64,000 nucleotides of DNA, taken from NCBI GenBank assembly GCA_030278955.1, contig JAOANR010000008.1, positions 39,812,148 through 39,876,147 of the forward strand. The letters run 5' to 3'. Shown piece by piece: positions 48,693 to 59,385 of this stretch (positions are counted from its first letter, which is position 1; each line of letters starts with the position of its first letter). A program made the position numbers and the translations under genes. The notes under the pieces were generated by a model. That model made no database searches. It had not been told where the DNA came from and saw only the letters and a program-made list of their open reading frames with translations. Source of the stretch: Hygrophila difformis (Eukaryota; Streptophyta; Magnoliopsida; Lamiales; Acanthaceae).

Positions 48693-48846
48693 TTGATATC
48701 TTGTTGATATGATATATATCTTGTTGTATCTTTTCCTTTATTTTCTCCACTTATTGTGGGATCCTCCTGTAATGTATACTCCTATATATATTTGCTCAAT
48801 ACAATCATCTCATCACGTTGAGATTATCCAATTATCAATTCTCTCA
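48677..48846 (+). repeat. Copia 3' LTR (170 bp)
   Basis: Matches the 5' LTR with one visible difference (GATATGATAT against GATATGGTAT). Preceded by the polypurine tract and followed by ATATC. Confidence 0.9.
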
Positions 48847-48851
48847 ATATC

Positions 48852-49799
48852 AATTACAATATTTATAATGAGATGCATAACTATGTTAATTTATTAAAAG
48901 TTAGTAAAATACCAAAAACATTATATATGAATACCATGCTTATTACTTAATAAAATTTTATTGATGTTATGCAAGATATTGGCCTAGTTTAGATTATCCT
49001 AAGATCATGTGGATGTGGAGGTACATATGCTGGCTCTTTATAGATCTGAACCGTTATCAAATTGTCATGATTGGATGGCTGTTCATAAATCTATACCATA
49101 ATCGGATTGCCAAATGATTGGATATTATGTTGAAAATGAAACAAGTGCAGGGGTGGCATGGTTGCCAATGCCATAGTGGAATATCTTTTCTTTCAGCACA
49201 TGCTGAGTAAATCATAATAATTGGATATCAGATTAAATCAAGGATTGATATTGATGGTGGGGCTAAATTAGTGTTTATACTTCTTGAATTTAAATAATGT
49301 TAATTTAGACGGCTTTATGCAACCTAATCAATCTTTATGCGACCTAATCATGAAATCTCTTTATCAAAATCCAAATTTGCAGAAAACAAATCTTTTTGTA
49401 ATCCAGATTTCTAATCTAATGAATTTGTATTGAGAAGTTTAATCGCCTCATCAAGATATCCCATAAGCAACAATGAGCATTGGAGCAAAATAAAAAAAAA
49501 AATTATTGTGGAGGAGAATAAAAATTACTCGACTTGGGGAGAAGAAACATATAGTCTGAGCAGAGCCGCACTGGGGTATCATCACTTCTCAAAAAACAGC
49601 GGTTGTGGTATCATCACTTCTCAAAAACAGTAGTTGTAAGCTATATTGATTTGTATATGTAGACATTACATTTTATTTTGTATGAGTTGGGACATTATTA
49701 ACATAAATCAAAGCAACTGCTGCTAGTAAGCTGTACCCTGCAAATCCATATCTGTAAGTTTTCTTTATGTGATGGCGTGAACTTGATGACATCTATAAT
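48852..49799. other. Intergenic region, no gene seen
   Basis: A/T-rich, no supported frame. A short near-direct repeat with TATCATCACTTCTCAAAAA occurs at about 49577 and 49608. No transposon ends were recognised. Confidence 0.4.
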
Positions 49800-49808
49800 A
49801 TAATAAAG

Positions 49809-50320
49809 GGTGTATGGTAGGGTGCGGACATGCGGATAACGTTGCTGAGAACTACTATATTCAGTCGCTGAATTACGTTGGTCTTGTCGCTGAATTACAT
49901 ATGGTCATGTCGCTGAATTGTGTGACTCTGCGCTTAAATGCATAGACCAGTGTCGCTGAAATGTATAAAATTGTCGTTGAGATGAACATAATAATGTCGC
50001 TGAGTTGCATATGGCATGTCGTTGAATTTGTATTGGTCATGTCGCTGAATTGTGAATGCCCCGTTGCTGAGATGCGATTAAATTCGCAATGAACTTCAAA
50101 CGGCTCTAACTTCAAATGTCGCTGAGATGAATACAATAATGTCGCTGAATTGCATAGGTCGCGTCGCTGAATTGCATTGGCTCCGTCGTTGAGTTGTGTA
50201 TGTCATGTCTCTGATGATGAAACTAACTCTACAATTGATCTCAGCCGTTGGATGATGAAATTGATCAACGATTGCGTACGTTGTCCGTACGGAGCAAATG
50301 TCAGCACCCTAATCATTCCC
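49809..50320. mobile_element. Small Mutator-like element with internal minisatellite (copy Y)
   Basis: The ends GGTGTATGGTAGGGTGC and, as reverse complement, GGGAATGATTAGGGTGC are flanked by the exact 9-bp repeat ATAATAAAG (49800-49808, 50321-50329). The core (about 49850-50215) holds a dozen or more units of about 25-29 bp with GTCGCTGAAT. This is the reverse orientation of the array in copy X. No coding capacity. Confidence 0.75.
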
Positions 50321-50329
50321 ATAATAAAG

Positions 50330-51019
50330 TTCTTGATCCTATGAATAGTACCTCTACTAATTTTCCTTTTATAATCATATTGGGCCTTCATAAAAATAAT
50401 CTTATTGTAAGTCCATGAATATGCACCCACTAATAATAGTTTTATATACCCAATAATAAAAATTTATAATCTAATTGAAAATAATATAAATTTTACTCGA
50501 GAAAAAGCATTTATATTGTTTAATAAATTTTGATATTTTAGCAATTAATCTTTATTTAGTATAATATATTGTTCATTATATTATGTAATATAATTAATTT
50601 ATTTACTTATGATATATTTTTAGTTAAATATTTTATTGATTTATATCAATTGGGTTAAATTATATATACTGAATGTATGCATAATTATTTCTGTCAATAC
50701 AACGATCTAGATTTGAAAAAAAAAATAATGTAATTTTATTTACGAAGTATTTTTTTGTTTGATTAGGATTTTTTGGCTTAAAGGCACTTTTTACTTGAAA
50801 TTTGGATTAAATTGTAGATTACTAAATATTGCATAATTGGATGAATATTATTTTAATTTAAATAATGTACTATTGTTTAAATTATTGTGGTTAATAATCT
50901 AAATTTGAACAATTAATATTTTTTCTTTAATTATTGGTGAATTAATTATATACACATTTGTTGAGTGAATTGTTTTGACGAATAACAATTATTCACAAAA
51001 TTCAAATACATTTATGTGT
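50330..51019. other. A/T-rich region, no gene seen
   Basis: Very A/T-rich, no supported frames or repeat boundaries. Confidence 0.4.
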
Positions 51020-51258
51020 TATTTCGTATTGGAAAAATAGAAAAATTCGTCATTTTTCTTTTTAAAAATTTCAAATTCGTCCATTATGAATTTTCTGCGC
51101 CTTTCCGTTCGCTTGGAATGCTAATCCGAGCCTACTCCATCCTAATTTCACTAACCACATTGCATTAGCTGACATGGCGTCTGAACATGACAAAAACCGT
51201 ACACTGTGGCAAGGGTAAAGGCCCACTCTCCACCTCAGTGCATTTCATCAGTGTTTTA

Positions 51259-51448
51259 CTCCCTCCGTCCCACTCCAAGTGTCTTGTTACTGTTGGGCAC
51301 GGGAATTAAGGTAAAGTTGGTTTGTGAGTATACGGTGGGATCCACATAGTTGTTGGAGGGGAAAATTATTTCTATTTATAGAAAGAAGACATTTGTAATG
51401 GGACATCCAAAAATAGTAAGTAGGACATTTGGAATGGGACGGAGGGAG
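51259..51448. mobile_element. Stowaway-type MITE nested in the Pack-MULE
   Basis: A 190-bp element with ends CTCCCTCCGTCCC and matching GGGACGGAGGGAG, flanked by TA (51257-51258, 51449-51450). Inverted similarity continues inward (CCAAGTGTC / GACATTTGG). Confidence 0.92.
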
Positions 51449-51867
51449 TAATATATACGGAGTACACCTATACACATCTCTTTCCCTTTCCCCAAACTTA
51501 CAGACATCTTTCTCCTCCCCCCCCCCCCCCCCCCCCCCCCAAGTCAGACACAACACCATTAATTTACAGATCCAGGAAAAAAAATGCAGACAACACAAAT
51601 TCTTCATCAATCATCATTCATCCATAAATTGCCCAAAATCATAAACAAATTAACAACTTTCTGGAAGAAAATAAAACCCTAACATACACTTCATAATTTC
51701 AACTAATTCAATAGGATTAGAAATTGAAACACCAAAATTCTAACATATGGTAGAAAGAGTGGTGGTCTGAATTTATGGAGTGGAGGTCCCCCAAACCGCA
51801 TCCAAAAGAGTGGTGGTCTGCAGTGGTAGAAATCATCCAAGTGAGGTGAGGTGCCGCCGTGACCCTA

Positions 51868-52300
51868 GTGGAGAAATCATCCATTGCCTGCGCCGCCTCC
51901 GGTAAGGCCGGCGGGTTCCTCACCCTCGACTTGCGCGAGTCGCGACCGCAGCCCCGTCTCTTCGCTTGCGCTTTCCAGCTTCAATCTGTACCGCACCCTT
52001 GCCAATGAGCTCAACGGCGCGGATGTACATATACCACTCCGTTAAGCTTTATATGAATGAAGCTTCTTCCCCATTTCCATCTCAATCAAAGTGGAAATCG
52101 AGCCCCAATATTCTGCAATGGATTGATGGGGGTAATTGGAACTACAGACGGCGATGACAGTGCACCCGCAATTGTTCACGAAGACGTTGCTTTCGAAAGT
52201 GGTGGAGGATTATGGGTTGAAGGTGGTGATTGGGAACTTGGAGAAGGTGGAGGCGGCGGACAGGCAGGCACTAGCGGTAGTTTTGGAGGACGGCGGAATA
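51868..52300 (+). pseudogene. Captured fragment of an FAD-dependent oxidoreductase (DAO family)
   Basis: Bases from about 51868 encode SIACAASGKAGGFLTLD. Further on, LYRTLANELNGADV and then, at 52156-52300, TVHPQLFTKTLLSKVVEDYG and LKVVIGNLEKV appear in changing frames. As far as I recall, this order matches plant FAD-dependent oxidoreductases of the D-amino-acid-oxidase fold (putative oxidoreductase/TDA3-like). The FAD-binding N-terminus and the C-terminus are missing, and frameshifts and stops separate the blocks. It is transduplicated sequence, not a working gene. The frame beyond 52300 (to 52432) has no recognised match. Confidence 0.65.
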
Positions 52301-52432
52301 AATGAGGCGTCATTTGGCGCTTGTTTTTTTAGAGAGAAAGTGCAAGAGAAGACACTGTGTAAAATTTTTGGGAAGATGTTATCAATGGATGAGGTGTATA
52401 AGCATGGGCCATTTCCATTTGCCATGGTGTAA

Positions 52433-52768
52433 GGCCTTCTCAATTCCAGGTATTTAGGTGTCACATCAGCGTCACTTTAAAACTTAAATACCTCTACCCA
52501 CAAATAAAATTCCTCTCCCAACAGCAATACCCAATTACAATACCCTAATCATTGAATATATCCATTTAAAAATAGAAAAAGAAATTTAACGGCAATGAAA
52601 AAGCTGCTACAACAGCATTGTTTCTTATAAAAATATTATTTTTTTCTTAATACTTGTGCCATGAGGGTAGCTCTCTTTCCCAACTTCTTTGTTCCCAATG
52701 GCAAAATACCTCAAACACAGGTATTTATGAGTGCCAACTCAATAAATACCTAGCCATTGGAGTGGGCC
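52433..52768. mobile_element. Tourist-like (PIF/Harbinger) MITE nested in the Pack-MULE
   Basis: A 336-bp element with imperfect inverted ends: GGCCTTCTCAATTCCAGG at left, GGCCCACTCCAATGGC as reverse complement at right, both followed inward by AGGTATTTA. It is flanked by TAA (52430-52432, 52769-52771), the target duplication of PIF/Harbinger MITEs. Confidence 0.75.
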
Positions 52769-52950
52769 TAAGGGTTTTGAGGTTTTCAGATGCCACGTCA
52801 CCTAATGCAATGTGATTAGTGAAATTAGGACGAAGTGGGCTCGGATTAGCATGCCAAGCGGACGGAAAGGGGCAGAAAATTCATAATGGACGAATTTGGA
52901 ATTTTTTAAAAGAAAAAGGATGAATTTTTCTATTTTTCCTATTTCGTATT

Positions 52951-53731
52951 CATCAACATACTACATCCTTCAATATTTTATATTTTCTCATGCAATCTAT
53001 ATTCTATTTATCATTATCACATATCATCCCATCCATTCGGATAGGGTAATACTAGTTCTATATAAAAGAATAACATATGATGTATCACAATACTAGACAT
53101 TTTGTATATGTGTTGCAAAAATAGTGCACTTTTTTTAATCATTAATTGGTATAATGATGGACACTCCCTGTTAGTTAATCTACCATTGTGCCTTTGTAAT
53201 TCTAGACATTATGTTTTATCCAAAGAATAATACTTCTAGACACTTGGCATTCATAACATTCTATCCTAAGTAAGAATACATTCTTTCTCAAAATATTAGT
53301 CATCCTCTATATATGTAGTAAAAACTTGTTCTTAATAGACCATTCTATATTCGAATTCTCGACATTTTGTTTTAATTCTATTAAACATGACATTATTTAA
53401 CTCCTTGGTAATACATGTGATATAACATGTGATATTGTTTTATTTAACATGTGATATACATTATGTCTTGATTAAGATTCTAACGCAGAACTGCCAGACA
53501 TTCTATTTTATCAAACTGACATTCTGTATTTTTGTGTTGAACTCCTTGGTAATATATTAGGTTCTTATTGACATTATGTCTTAGATGATTAACCATTATG
53601 TATTGAAATTCTTGTCATTCAATGTTATTAAACTCTGATCATGATTAGGGTCCACCATGATTACTTCAGACAACTGTGTAAAAGGAATAATATATATTTA
53701 AAATAAAAATAAAATAAAAATAGAATAATTA
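52951..53731. other. A/T-rich region with a degenerate dispersed motif
   Basis: No gene seen. Between about 53090 and 53640 some ten degenerate copies of AGACATTNTGTNTTA recur at irregular spacing. No inverted ends or target duplication could be set. Confidence 0.4.
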
Positions 53732-53991
53732 CTTTCTCTGTTTTTTAAAGATTGCTACGGATCCACCCAGCACGCAGTCCAATACACATTTTAAACTATT
53801 AATAACTCAAATTCGATACATGTAAAAATTCTAAAAGTTGAATATTTAAAAACTACAAGACGAGACGAATCTAACAAGATCTCACTTGGCTATATTTTAA
53901 CTTGTACAACTATGATAAAACTTTAAGTCAAAGTATGTATGTGAACAGTACACATTTGTCAAATGTAGCAAACAAAAAAAAATGGAGGAAG
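53732..53991. mobile_element. Diverged Stowaway-type MITE
   Basis: Ends CTTTCTCTG and, as reverse complement, CTTCCTCCATT, flanked by TA. An internal segment (CGAATCTAACAAGATCTCAC) is the reverse complement of one in the MITE at 30419-30678, so they are one family in opposite orientation. Confidence 0.72.
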
Positions 53992-54142
53992 TATATAATT
54001 ATCCTTATATCATCTACATCATCCATTTAATAAAAATTCTATCCAATCATCAATATACATTCCAGCTTGAAAAAGTACTTCACATGAACCAAGGATGTGT
54101 TTGGCAAAAAAGTACAACGTTTAGCGACTAGCTTTAAAAATA

Positions 54143-54190
54143 CTCCCTCCGTCCCGTTAAAAGTGTCTCAAAACTTTTGGGCACGGTATT
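54143..54190. mobile_element. Stowaway MITE, left part only
   Basis: CTCCCTCCGTCCCGTTAAAA preceded by TA, as in the MITE at 51259. It is cut after GGTATT, where the LTR of element F begins (54191). The other half should lie beyond F, outside the window. Confidence 0.65.
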
Positions 54191-54357
54191 TGTCATGGAT
54201 CGGATTGGATACGAAATATCTAACAAAGCCGAAATGAAGAACAAAGGGATAAGGGGTTTACCTAGTTGAAAACTCAATCTTGGAATCGACTAATCCATAA
54301 GGATTCGACTACTCCCTCGACCGATAACCTATAGGTGGCAATACGATCAAGCACAAC
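54191..54357 (-). repeat. Element F 3' LTR, left part
   Basis: It starts TGTCATGG next to the broken Stowaway MITE and runs to the CCAAG duplication of element E. It continues at 62510. Orientation is taken from the minus-strand pol to the right. Confidence 0.5.
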
Positions 54358-54362
54358 CCAAG

Positions 54363-57300
54363 TGTAACACCCGAGAAATTTAATTCACATTCAAAGGAAT
54401 GTAATTAATTTCTCGTGGAAGACGTTCATCCTTAAAGGAAGGTAGATGGAAATACCCCAACATTAAATTGAGCCAAAAGGAAGTGAGGGCGCAACTTCGG
54501 GGACGAAGTTGATTCTTAAGGGGGGTAGACTGTAATACCCGGGATTTTTACAGCAAAATAAAAATTTATTTCCGAAAAGAAAATAATTTATTACAATAAA
54601 TTATTGCTCGGAAATGAAACGCCGATAGATTCAAAAACTCAAAATGGAATAAAAGAGGGAAAGGAAGCCGAAGAAATTCCATGAATCGAGTTAAAAGAAT
54701 TGGAATTAAATTCAAGAAGGAAAAGAATTTTAATTCCAAAAACCCGTGAAGTCGGAAGTAATTTAATCAGATAAATTACTACACGGGAGTCTTAAGACGA
54801 TGAATTCAAACTCGACGGATTCAAGGTTTCGAATATGAAATTCATCGGAGTCAAAATAAAATTTAGAAAGGAATCGTAACCCCAGAAATGACCCGAAAAG
54901 TCGAACCGAAAACGTAGGGGATAGAAACCCGATCGAGAAAAGAAGAAAAGACCCGACGGACCACGCGGACCGCCGAACCGGCCGGTCCGGCCGGCCCGCG
55001 CCCTCCGCGCGCCGCCGCGCGGCCACCGCGCGGACAGAGGAGTCGCGACTCCAGGGCAGACCACGCGTGCTCCGCGCGGACAAAAGCTTAGGTGCGCGTC
55101 ACCAGCGCGCCAGAGGTGCAGGAGGTGTAAACTTTCCTTCCATGGCGATTTTCTTGCCTAAATTAACATTCTCTTCGATGGTAAATGGATCCCAGCAGTA
55201 GGGAAGTGCATAAACTCGGTATTGGGCGCCCCTACCCCTTATTTTCAGTAAACAAACCCTAGACACTCCATCTTCCCTCTCCAAGTTCAAAACTCCTTCG
55301 ACACCACTTTCCGGCGAGTATTCCGGCGACGACGGGACGACCGGGACAAGCCCCTGCCCTCTAGACTCTTGGTAAGCTATTATACAAAGTTTCAATTCGT
55401 CCATAGATCTCAGAAACTCATATTCTAACCCTTTTTCCTTACTACGATTTCCCGCCGGAAAACGAACAAAAAGCGTTCGGAGAAGTTGGCCGTTCGTCGT
55501 GACCCTAGGACGTCCGGAAACCCAATCCAGCGACCCTATTCTCTAACTAAGTAAGTTAAAACCTTACTCACAAATTTTCGTGGTTGTTTGTTGTTTAAAT
55601 CTCGAGATATAGGCTTGTAACAAAAATCGGTTTTCAAAAACCCTATTTTCGTCCAATTTTAAAGACTCGCCAAAAACTCGACCTTCGGGAATTCAAACCG
55701 AAAACTTTTCAACATGAAAGTTGTTCCTAACACCTATATCTATCTTGTGTCCAAATTTCAGCCGTTGACATTAAGTTTTGCTATCCCAAATCCCGCCGTA
55801 AACTTTCTGTGACAACCCGAACGTTTTAAAACTGTGACAGATTTCTTCATTCAACTTGATGCATGTTTTTCACCCATTTTTTGAATGATTTAACTTTGCA
55901 TTCCTAAACAAAAGTTGTAGATAATTGTGTCTAGATTATGCATATAAAATTTCACGGATTTTGGTTTTCATTTGATATATCAAACGGCCGAGTTTTTAAA
56001 ACTGTTTTGAAATCGTTTTAAGGGCCATGAGTATGCAGTGAGTTGCACTCGATTTTTGAGTACCAAGAATTCATTATTTCCAAATTCTTAAAACATGAAA
56101 GTTGTTCCTTAACGTGTTGTGTAGTTACTGTAAAAATTTCACACCGATTGGTTTTGAAATGGAATTTTAATCGGCGTTGCACGAACCTGTGACGAAAACA
56201 GTTTTTAAGACATAAATTATTCTTTGCAATAAACTCGAATTTCAACTCACTTCGGAACCTTATTTCCAAAAACTTAAAACATGAAAGTTGTTCGTGTGTG
56301 TGTTTTTGAATTACTGTAAATTTCAGAATTTTTTGGAGAAAAGACGAATTTTTAATTAAGAAAGGCGTAAACTGCCTCGAATAGGATTTTTCGAACTTGA
56401 GAAAACCCGAACTATGAAAACGCGATATCGACCATTTGATGACTTTGAAATACGAACTTTCGAAAAATCCCGTTCACTAGGCTGAGCCGATCTTCATACA
56501 AATTATTTGGACTGCCTCGTTAGTGGTCCTACGATTATTGAGACTGCCTCGTTAGTGGTCTCCTTACTATGCCAAAACGGCAGTTGTGCACATGGCCTGC
56601 CAGATCGGCAGTGGGAAATACACGGCCTGCCCGAGTGGTAGTGAAACCGTTTGAAAGGCCTGTCAAACGACAGTTGATATACATGCCTGTCAAATTGACA
56701 GTAGATACACACGGCTTGCCGAAATGGCAATCGAGATACATGGCTAGCCAAAACGGCAGTCAATACTGATATGGCTGCGGCCGGCGGTTCACCGGCTAAC
56801 TGATTATGATTTTTGAGATTGCCTCGTTAGTGATCTCTCTTGTGTGGTGTCCTTTTCTTAGTTGCGGGATAAAATATAAAAGACTTGTGTGAGTGTTGAT
56901 TACGCTTAAATCTTTTGTATCATGTTTTTAAAATTACGCATTTAAATTACGTCATTAAATTATGCCTTTAAATTCCGCCTTTAAAATTTAGTCTTTTAAA
57001 TTATGCATTGTCGTCTTGAATAAATTAAACATGTTTTCCGCTGCGAATAAAATATGGATTTTAAAAGTAATGCATGACAAGTGAATCTTTGGATTTAAAC
57101 ACATGTAACCCCTTAAATTGCTTTGTAAGGGCTTAACTTACTCAGTATTTTATATACTGATAAACCCCGTTGTTCATTTTCCCATTACAGAGTACGGAGC
57201 ATCATCATGCATCGGGGATCACTTTGAGTATTTAATTATTTGTTCTACATGACTTGCATACGGGCTTGTTAACCCGAGTTTTGGCCATGTCGGCCCTGTA

Positions 57301-57506
57301 TTTAATTTCCGCTGCAACCTATTATTTTTATTATAATGTATGGATGATATTACTTTATCATTTTTAAGTAATTCCGGACTTGCTTTTAAAACTTTTTCCA
57401 ACACCTATAGCCTTGCATCTCTTTAGCAAGCTCGGAGGAACCGTGTCTTGCTAGGGAGGTGTGGCGGTGGCACCCCGGCCTGGGTTATCAAATCCGGGGT
57501 GTTACA
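54363..57506 (+). repeat. Element E 5' LTR, with an internal polypurine tract and LTR-like start
   Basis: It begins TGTAACACCCGAG and ends GGTGTTACA. The first 168 bp contain the CAACTTCG/CGAAGTTG hairpin (54492-54511), the purine tract AAGGGGGGTAGAC and a second LTR-like start TGTAATACCC at 54531. The rest includes a GC-rich stretch (about 54955-55080), recurring ACATGAAAGTTGTTC motifs, and a minisatellite (56560-56770). Confidence 0.92.
56560..56770 (+). repeat. Minisatellite in element E 5' LTR
   Basis: Imperfect units of about 27-30 bp with CGGCAGT and GGCCTGCC forms. The 5' LTR has one 27-bp unit more than the 3' LTR (61600-61760). Confidence 0.75.
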
Positions 57507-58046
57507 GAGTGGTATCAGAGCCCGGAAATATTTTTAAATTATTATTATTTCTGGCCAATATAGAGGCCCAAGGATTTTTAAACAAATATTAATATTATTT
57601 TTAAGTCTTTAAGTACCATTATTATTATTTAAATTTTAAGTTTCGTTTCCATGGAACAAAATTTATTTGAAACCCATGGAAAATATTTACATATGCATAG
57701 AAATTTTTCCAACAAGTTTTTAAAGTCACGAAAATATTTTTCGGGGTTGGGGTAGCATTGTATAAAGCATACATGCATTCGCATACATACATACATGAAT
57801 ATCGCGCTAATTTTTTTTTTTTTTTTTTGTGAATTAACAGTGTCAAAACTCTTACCTTCAAATTGGTTATGACATTGACTTAGAAGCGTTTGCTTTAAAC
57901 TAATTCTGCCTCAGTCTTATAATTTGATCACCTAAGTTTAGCATTCTCCTATCTATTACCTCTTTCCAATCCTACCTTATAGATTTTCTTGAACGCTAAC
58001 TTGCCTTAGATTAGAAACTCATCTTCACGTGTGTTGGTAACAGAGA
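57507..58046 (+). other. Element E leader with primer binding site
   Basis: TGGTATCAGAGC at 57510-57521 matches the initiator-Met primer site. The rest is A/T-rich leader with a T run (57810-57828). No coding frame supported. Confidence 0.8.
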
Positions 58047-59101
58047 ATGGCACCTAAGGGAAAATCGAGAAAGGAAATCCCAAACAACACTAACGCTGAC
58101 CTCCCCAACACACCGAACAATAATGAGATCCCTCAGAACATAGAAGGGCGAGTGCCTCATGTTCCCAACAATATGGATGAGCGTCTAAGGACTGTCGAGG
58201 AAGTTCTCGTAGTATTAGGAAATGCTGAAGTGCAACGTGCACCAGCGGGTGTACCACCACCGGTAACCCGGGTCAACTACTTAGCCTTGGTAAACCCTTA
58301 CCAACCACCCCACTACGCCGGCGAAGAGGACCCGGCTCAGCTAGAGGAATGGATACGGACGTTCGACAAGTTGTTGAACGCCGTAAAGTGTCCCAACGGG
58401 GAAAAGGTTCACATAGCTTCATACTACCTAGGAGGCGAGGCGGATGATTGGTGGCAAGTCACCCAAGGGAAACGTGCAGAGTGCGACGAGCCCTACACAT
58501 GGTCAGAATTCACGGATCTGCTTAGGGATCATTTTTATCCCATGAGCATGAAGGCTGCTATGTATGAGGAATTTCTACACTGAGGCAAGGAGGAAAGACG
58601 GTCCAAGAATACTATAACCGTTTCAAGGAGTTGGTGCGGTTCGCGCCGAGACTGGTGCCAACTGATGTAGAGAAGGCACAGAAGTTCGAGACGGGACTAA
58701 ACTTATCTATTAGAGAGGTGATCACGGGCGAGCACTATCTTGACCTACAAGCTGTGTATGATCGTGCAGTAGCGGTTGCACGAGTTCAAGGACTGAAACA
58801 GAAACCGGTAGGTGGGACTAAGCAAGGACCACAAGGACGATACAAAGGGAATAAGGACCATTCCCGTAGAAACTTGGACCGACCACATCAAAACGACAAT
58901 GGACGAAACAAGGGGATAGTCTTCAACCATGGCGACTATGCGCCACCATGTCCAAAGTGTGGTAAACCACACTATGCGAGAGGATGCCCTCAGCCTGGAG
59001 CATGCCTTCGGTGCGGTCGACATGGTCATCGGCTGCGTGACTGCCGGACGCGAATAGAGAATATAAACAAGAGGGAGGACGTGACCACTTGGCCCAAGTA
59101 A
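58047..59101 (+). pseudogene. Element E gag with a single frameshift
   Basis: The frame starts MAPKGKSRKE and carries the retrotrans_gag domain (WIRTFDKLLNAVKCPNGEKV, YLGGEADDWW). A one-base loss near 58582 shifts the frame. The second frame continues with LVRFAPRLVPTDVEKAQKFE and ends after two zinc knuckles, CPKCGKPHYARGC and CLRCGRHGHRLRDC, at the stop 59099-59101. The total of about 350 codons matches the gag length of A. Apart from the frameshift the domain looks well kept. Gag binds element RNA and forms the particle. Confidence 0.88.
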
Positions 59102-59385
59102 CCGTAAGAAGTTTTCAAGCATCGACAAACTACATTTATTTTTGAGTACGACTCTAAGAATTGTATCCAATCAAAAATAAATGAATTCAAATTGTTTTGA
59201 ACTACGTAATGACTTGATCCCTTCACAGGGTACGTAGGCAACTTGGAAATTTCAATTCTGGGTTCAGTCAAATAATAACAAACAATAAAACGCAATAATA
59301 CAATCACGCAACCAAACAACGACCGAGCTCGCGAGGAGCTAACGCCCAACTTCGAGGACGAAGTTGATTCCTAAGGGGGAGAGGA
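59102..59385 (+). other. Element E 3' untranslated region and polypurine tract
   Basis: Contains the block shared with A and D (59187-59270, with CAGGGTACGTAGGCAACTTG), the hairpin CAACTTCG/CGAAGTTG (59347-59366) and the tract CTAAGGGGGAGAGGA (59371-59385) just before the LTR. No part of pol is present. Confidence 0.8.

Larger units (their letters stand above)
44290..48846 (+). mobile_element. Ty1/copia retrotransposon with short LTRs
   Basis: LTRs of 170 bp (44290-44459 and 48677-48846) differ, by eye, at one base. They are flanked by the exact 5-bp duplication ATATC (44285-44289, 48847-48851). The duplication places the LTR ends at 5'-TA...CA-3' rather than TG...CA. The primer site is initiator-Met (44460-44471) and the polypurine tract is GACGGGGGG (48668-48676). 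Domain order gag, protease, integrase, RT, RNase H is that of Ty1/copia. Size and short LTRs suggest the Ale/Retrofit group, which is an inference. Confidence 0.93.
51031..52939. mobile_element. Pack-MULE carrying a host gene fragment and two MITEs
   Basis: Inverted repeats of 155 bp (51031-51185 and 52785-52939) match closely, starting GGAAAAATAGAAAAATTC on each strand. They are flanked by the exact 11-bp direct repeat TATTTCGTATT (51020-51030, 52940-52950). Long inverted repeats with 9-11 bp duplications are typical of Mutator-like elements. The interior lacks a transposase and instead holds a fragment of an FAD-dependent oxidoreductase gene, a Stowaway MITE and a Tourist-like MITE. Confidence 0.88.

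Noticed and set aside
52136..52432. A complete small gene within the Pack-MULE
   Set aside because: Only its first half matches an oxidoreductase family; it lacks the cofactor-binding region and its start, so it is a captured fragment.
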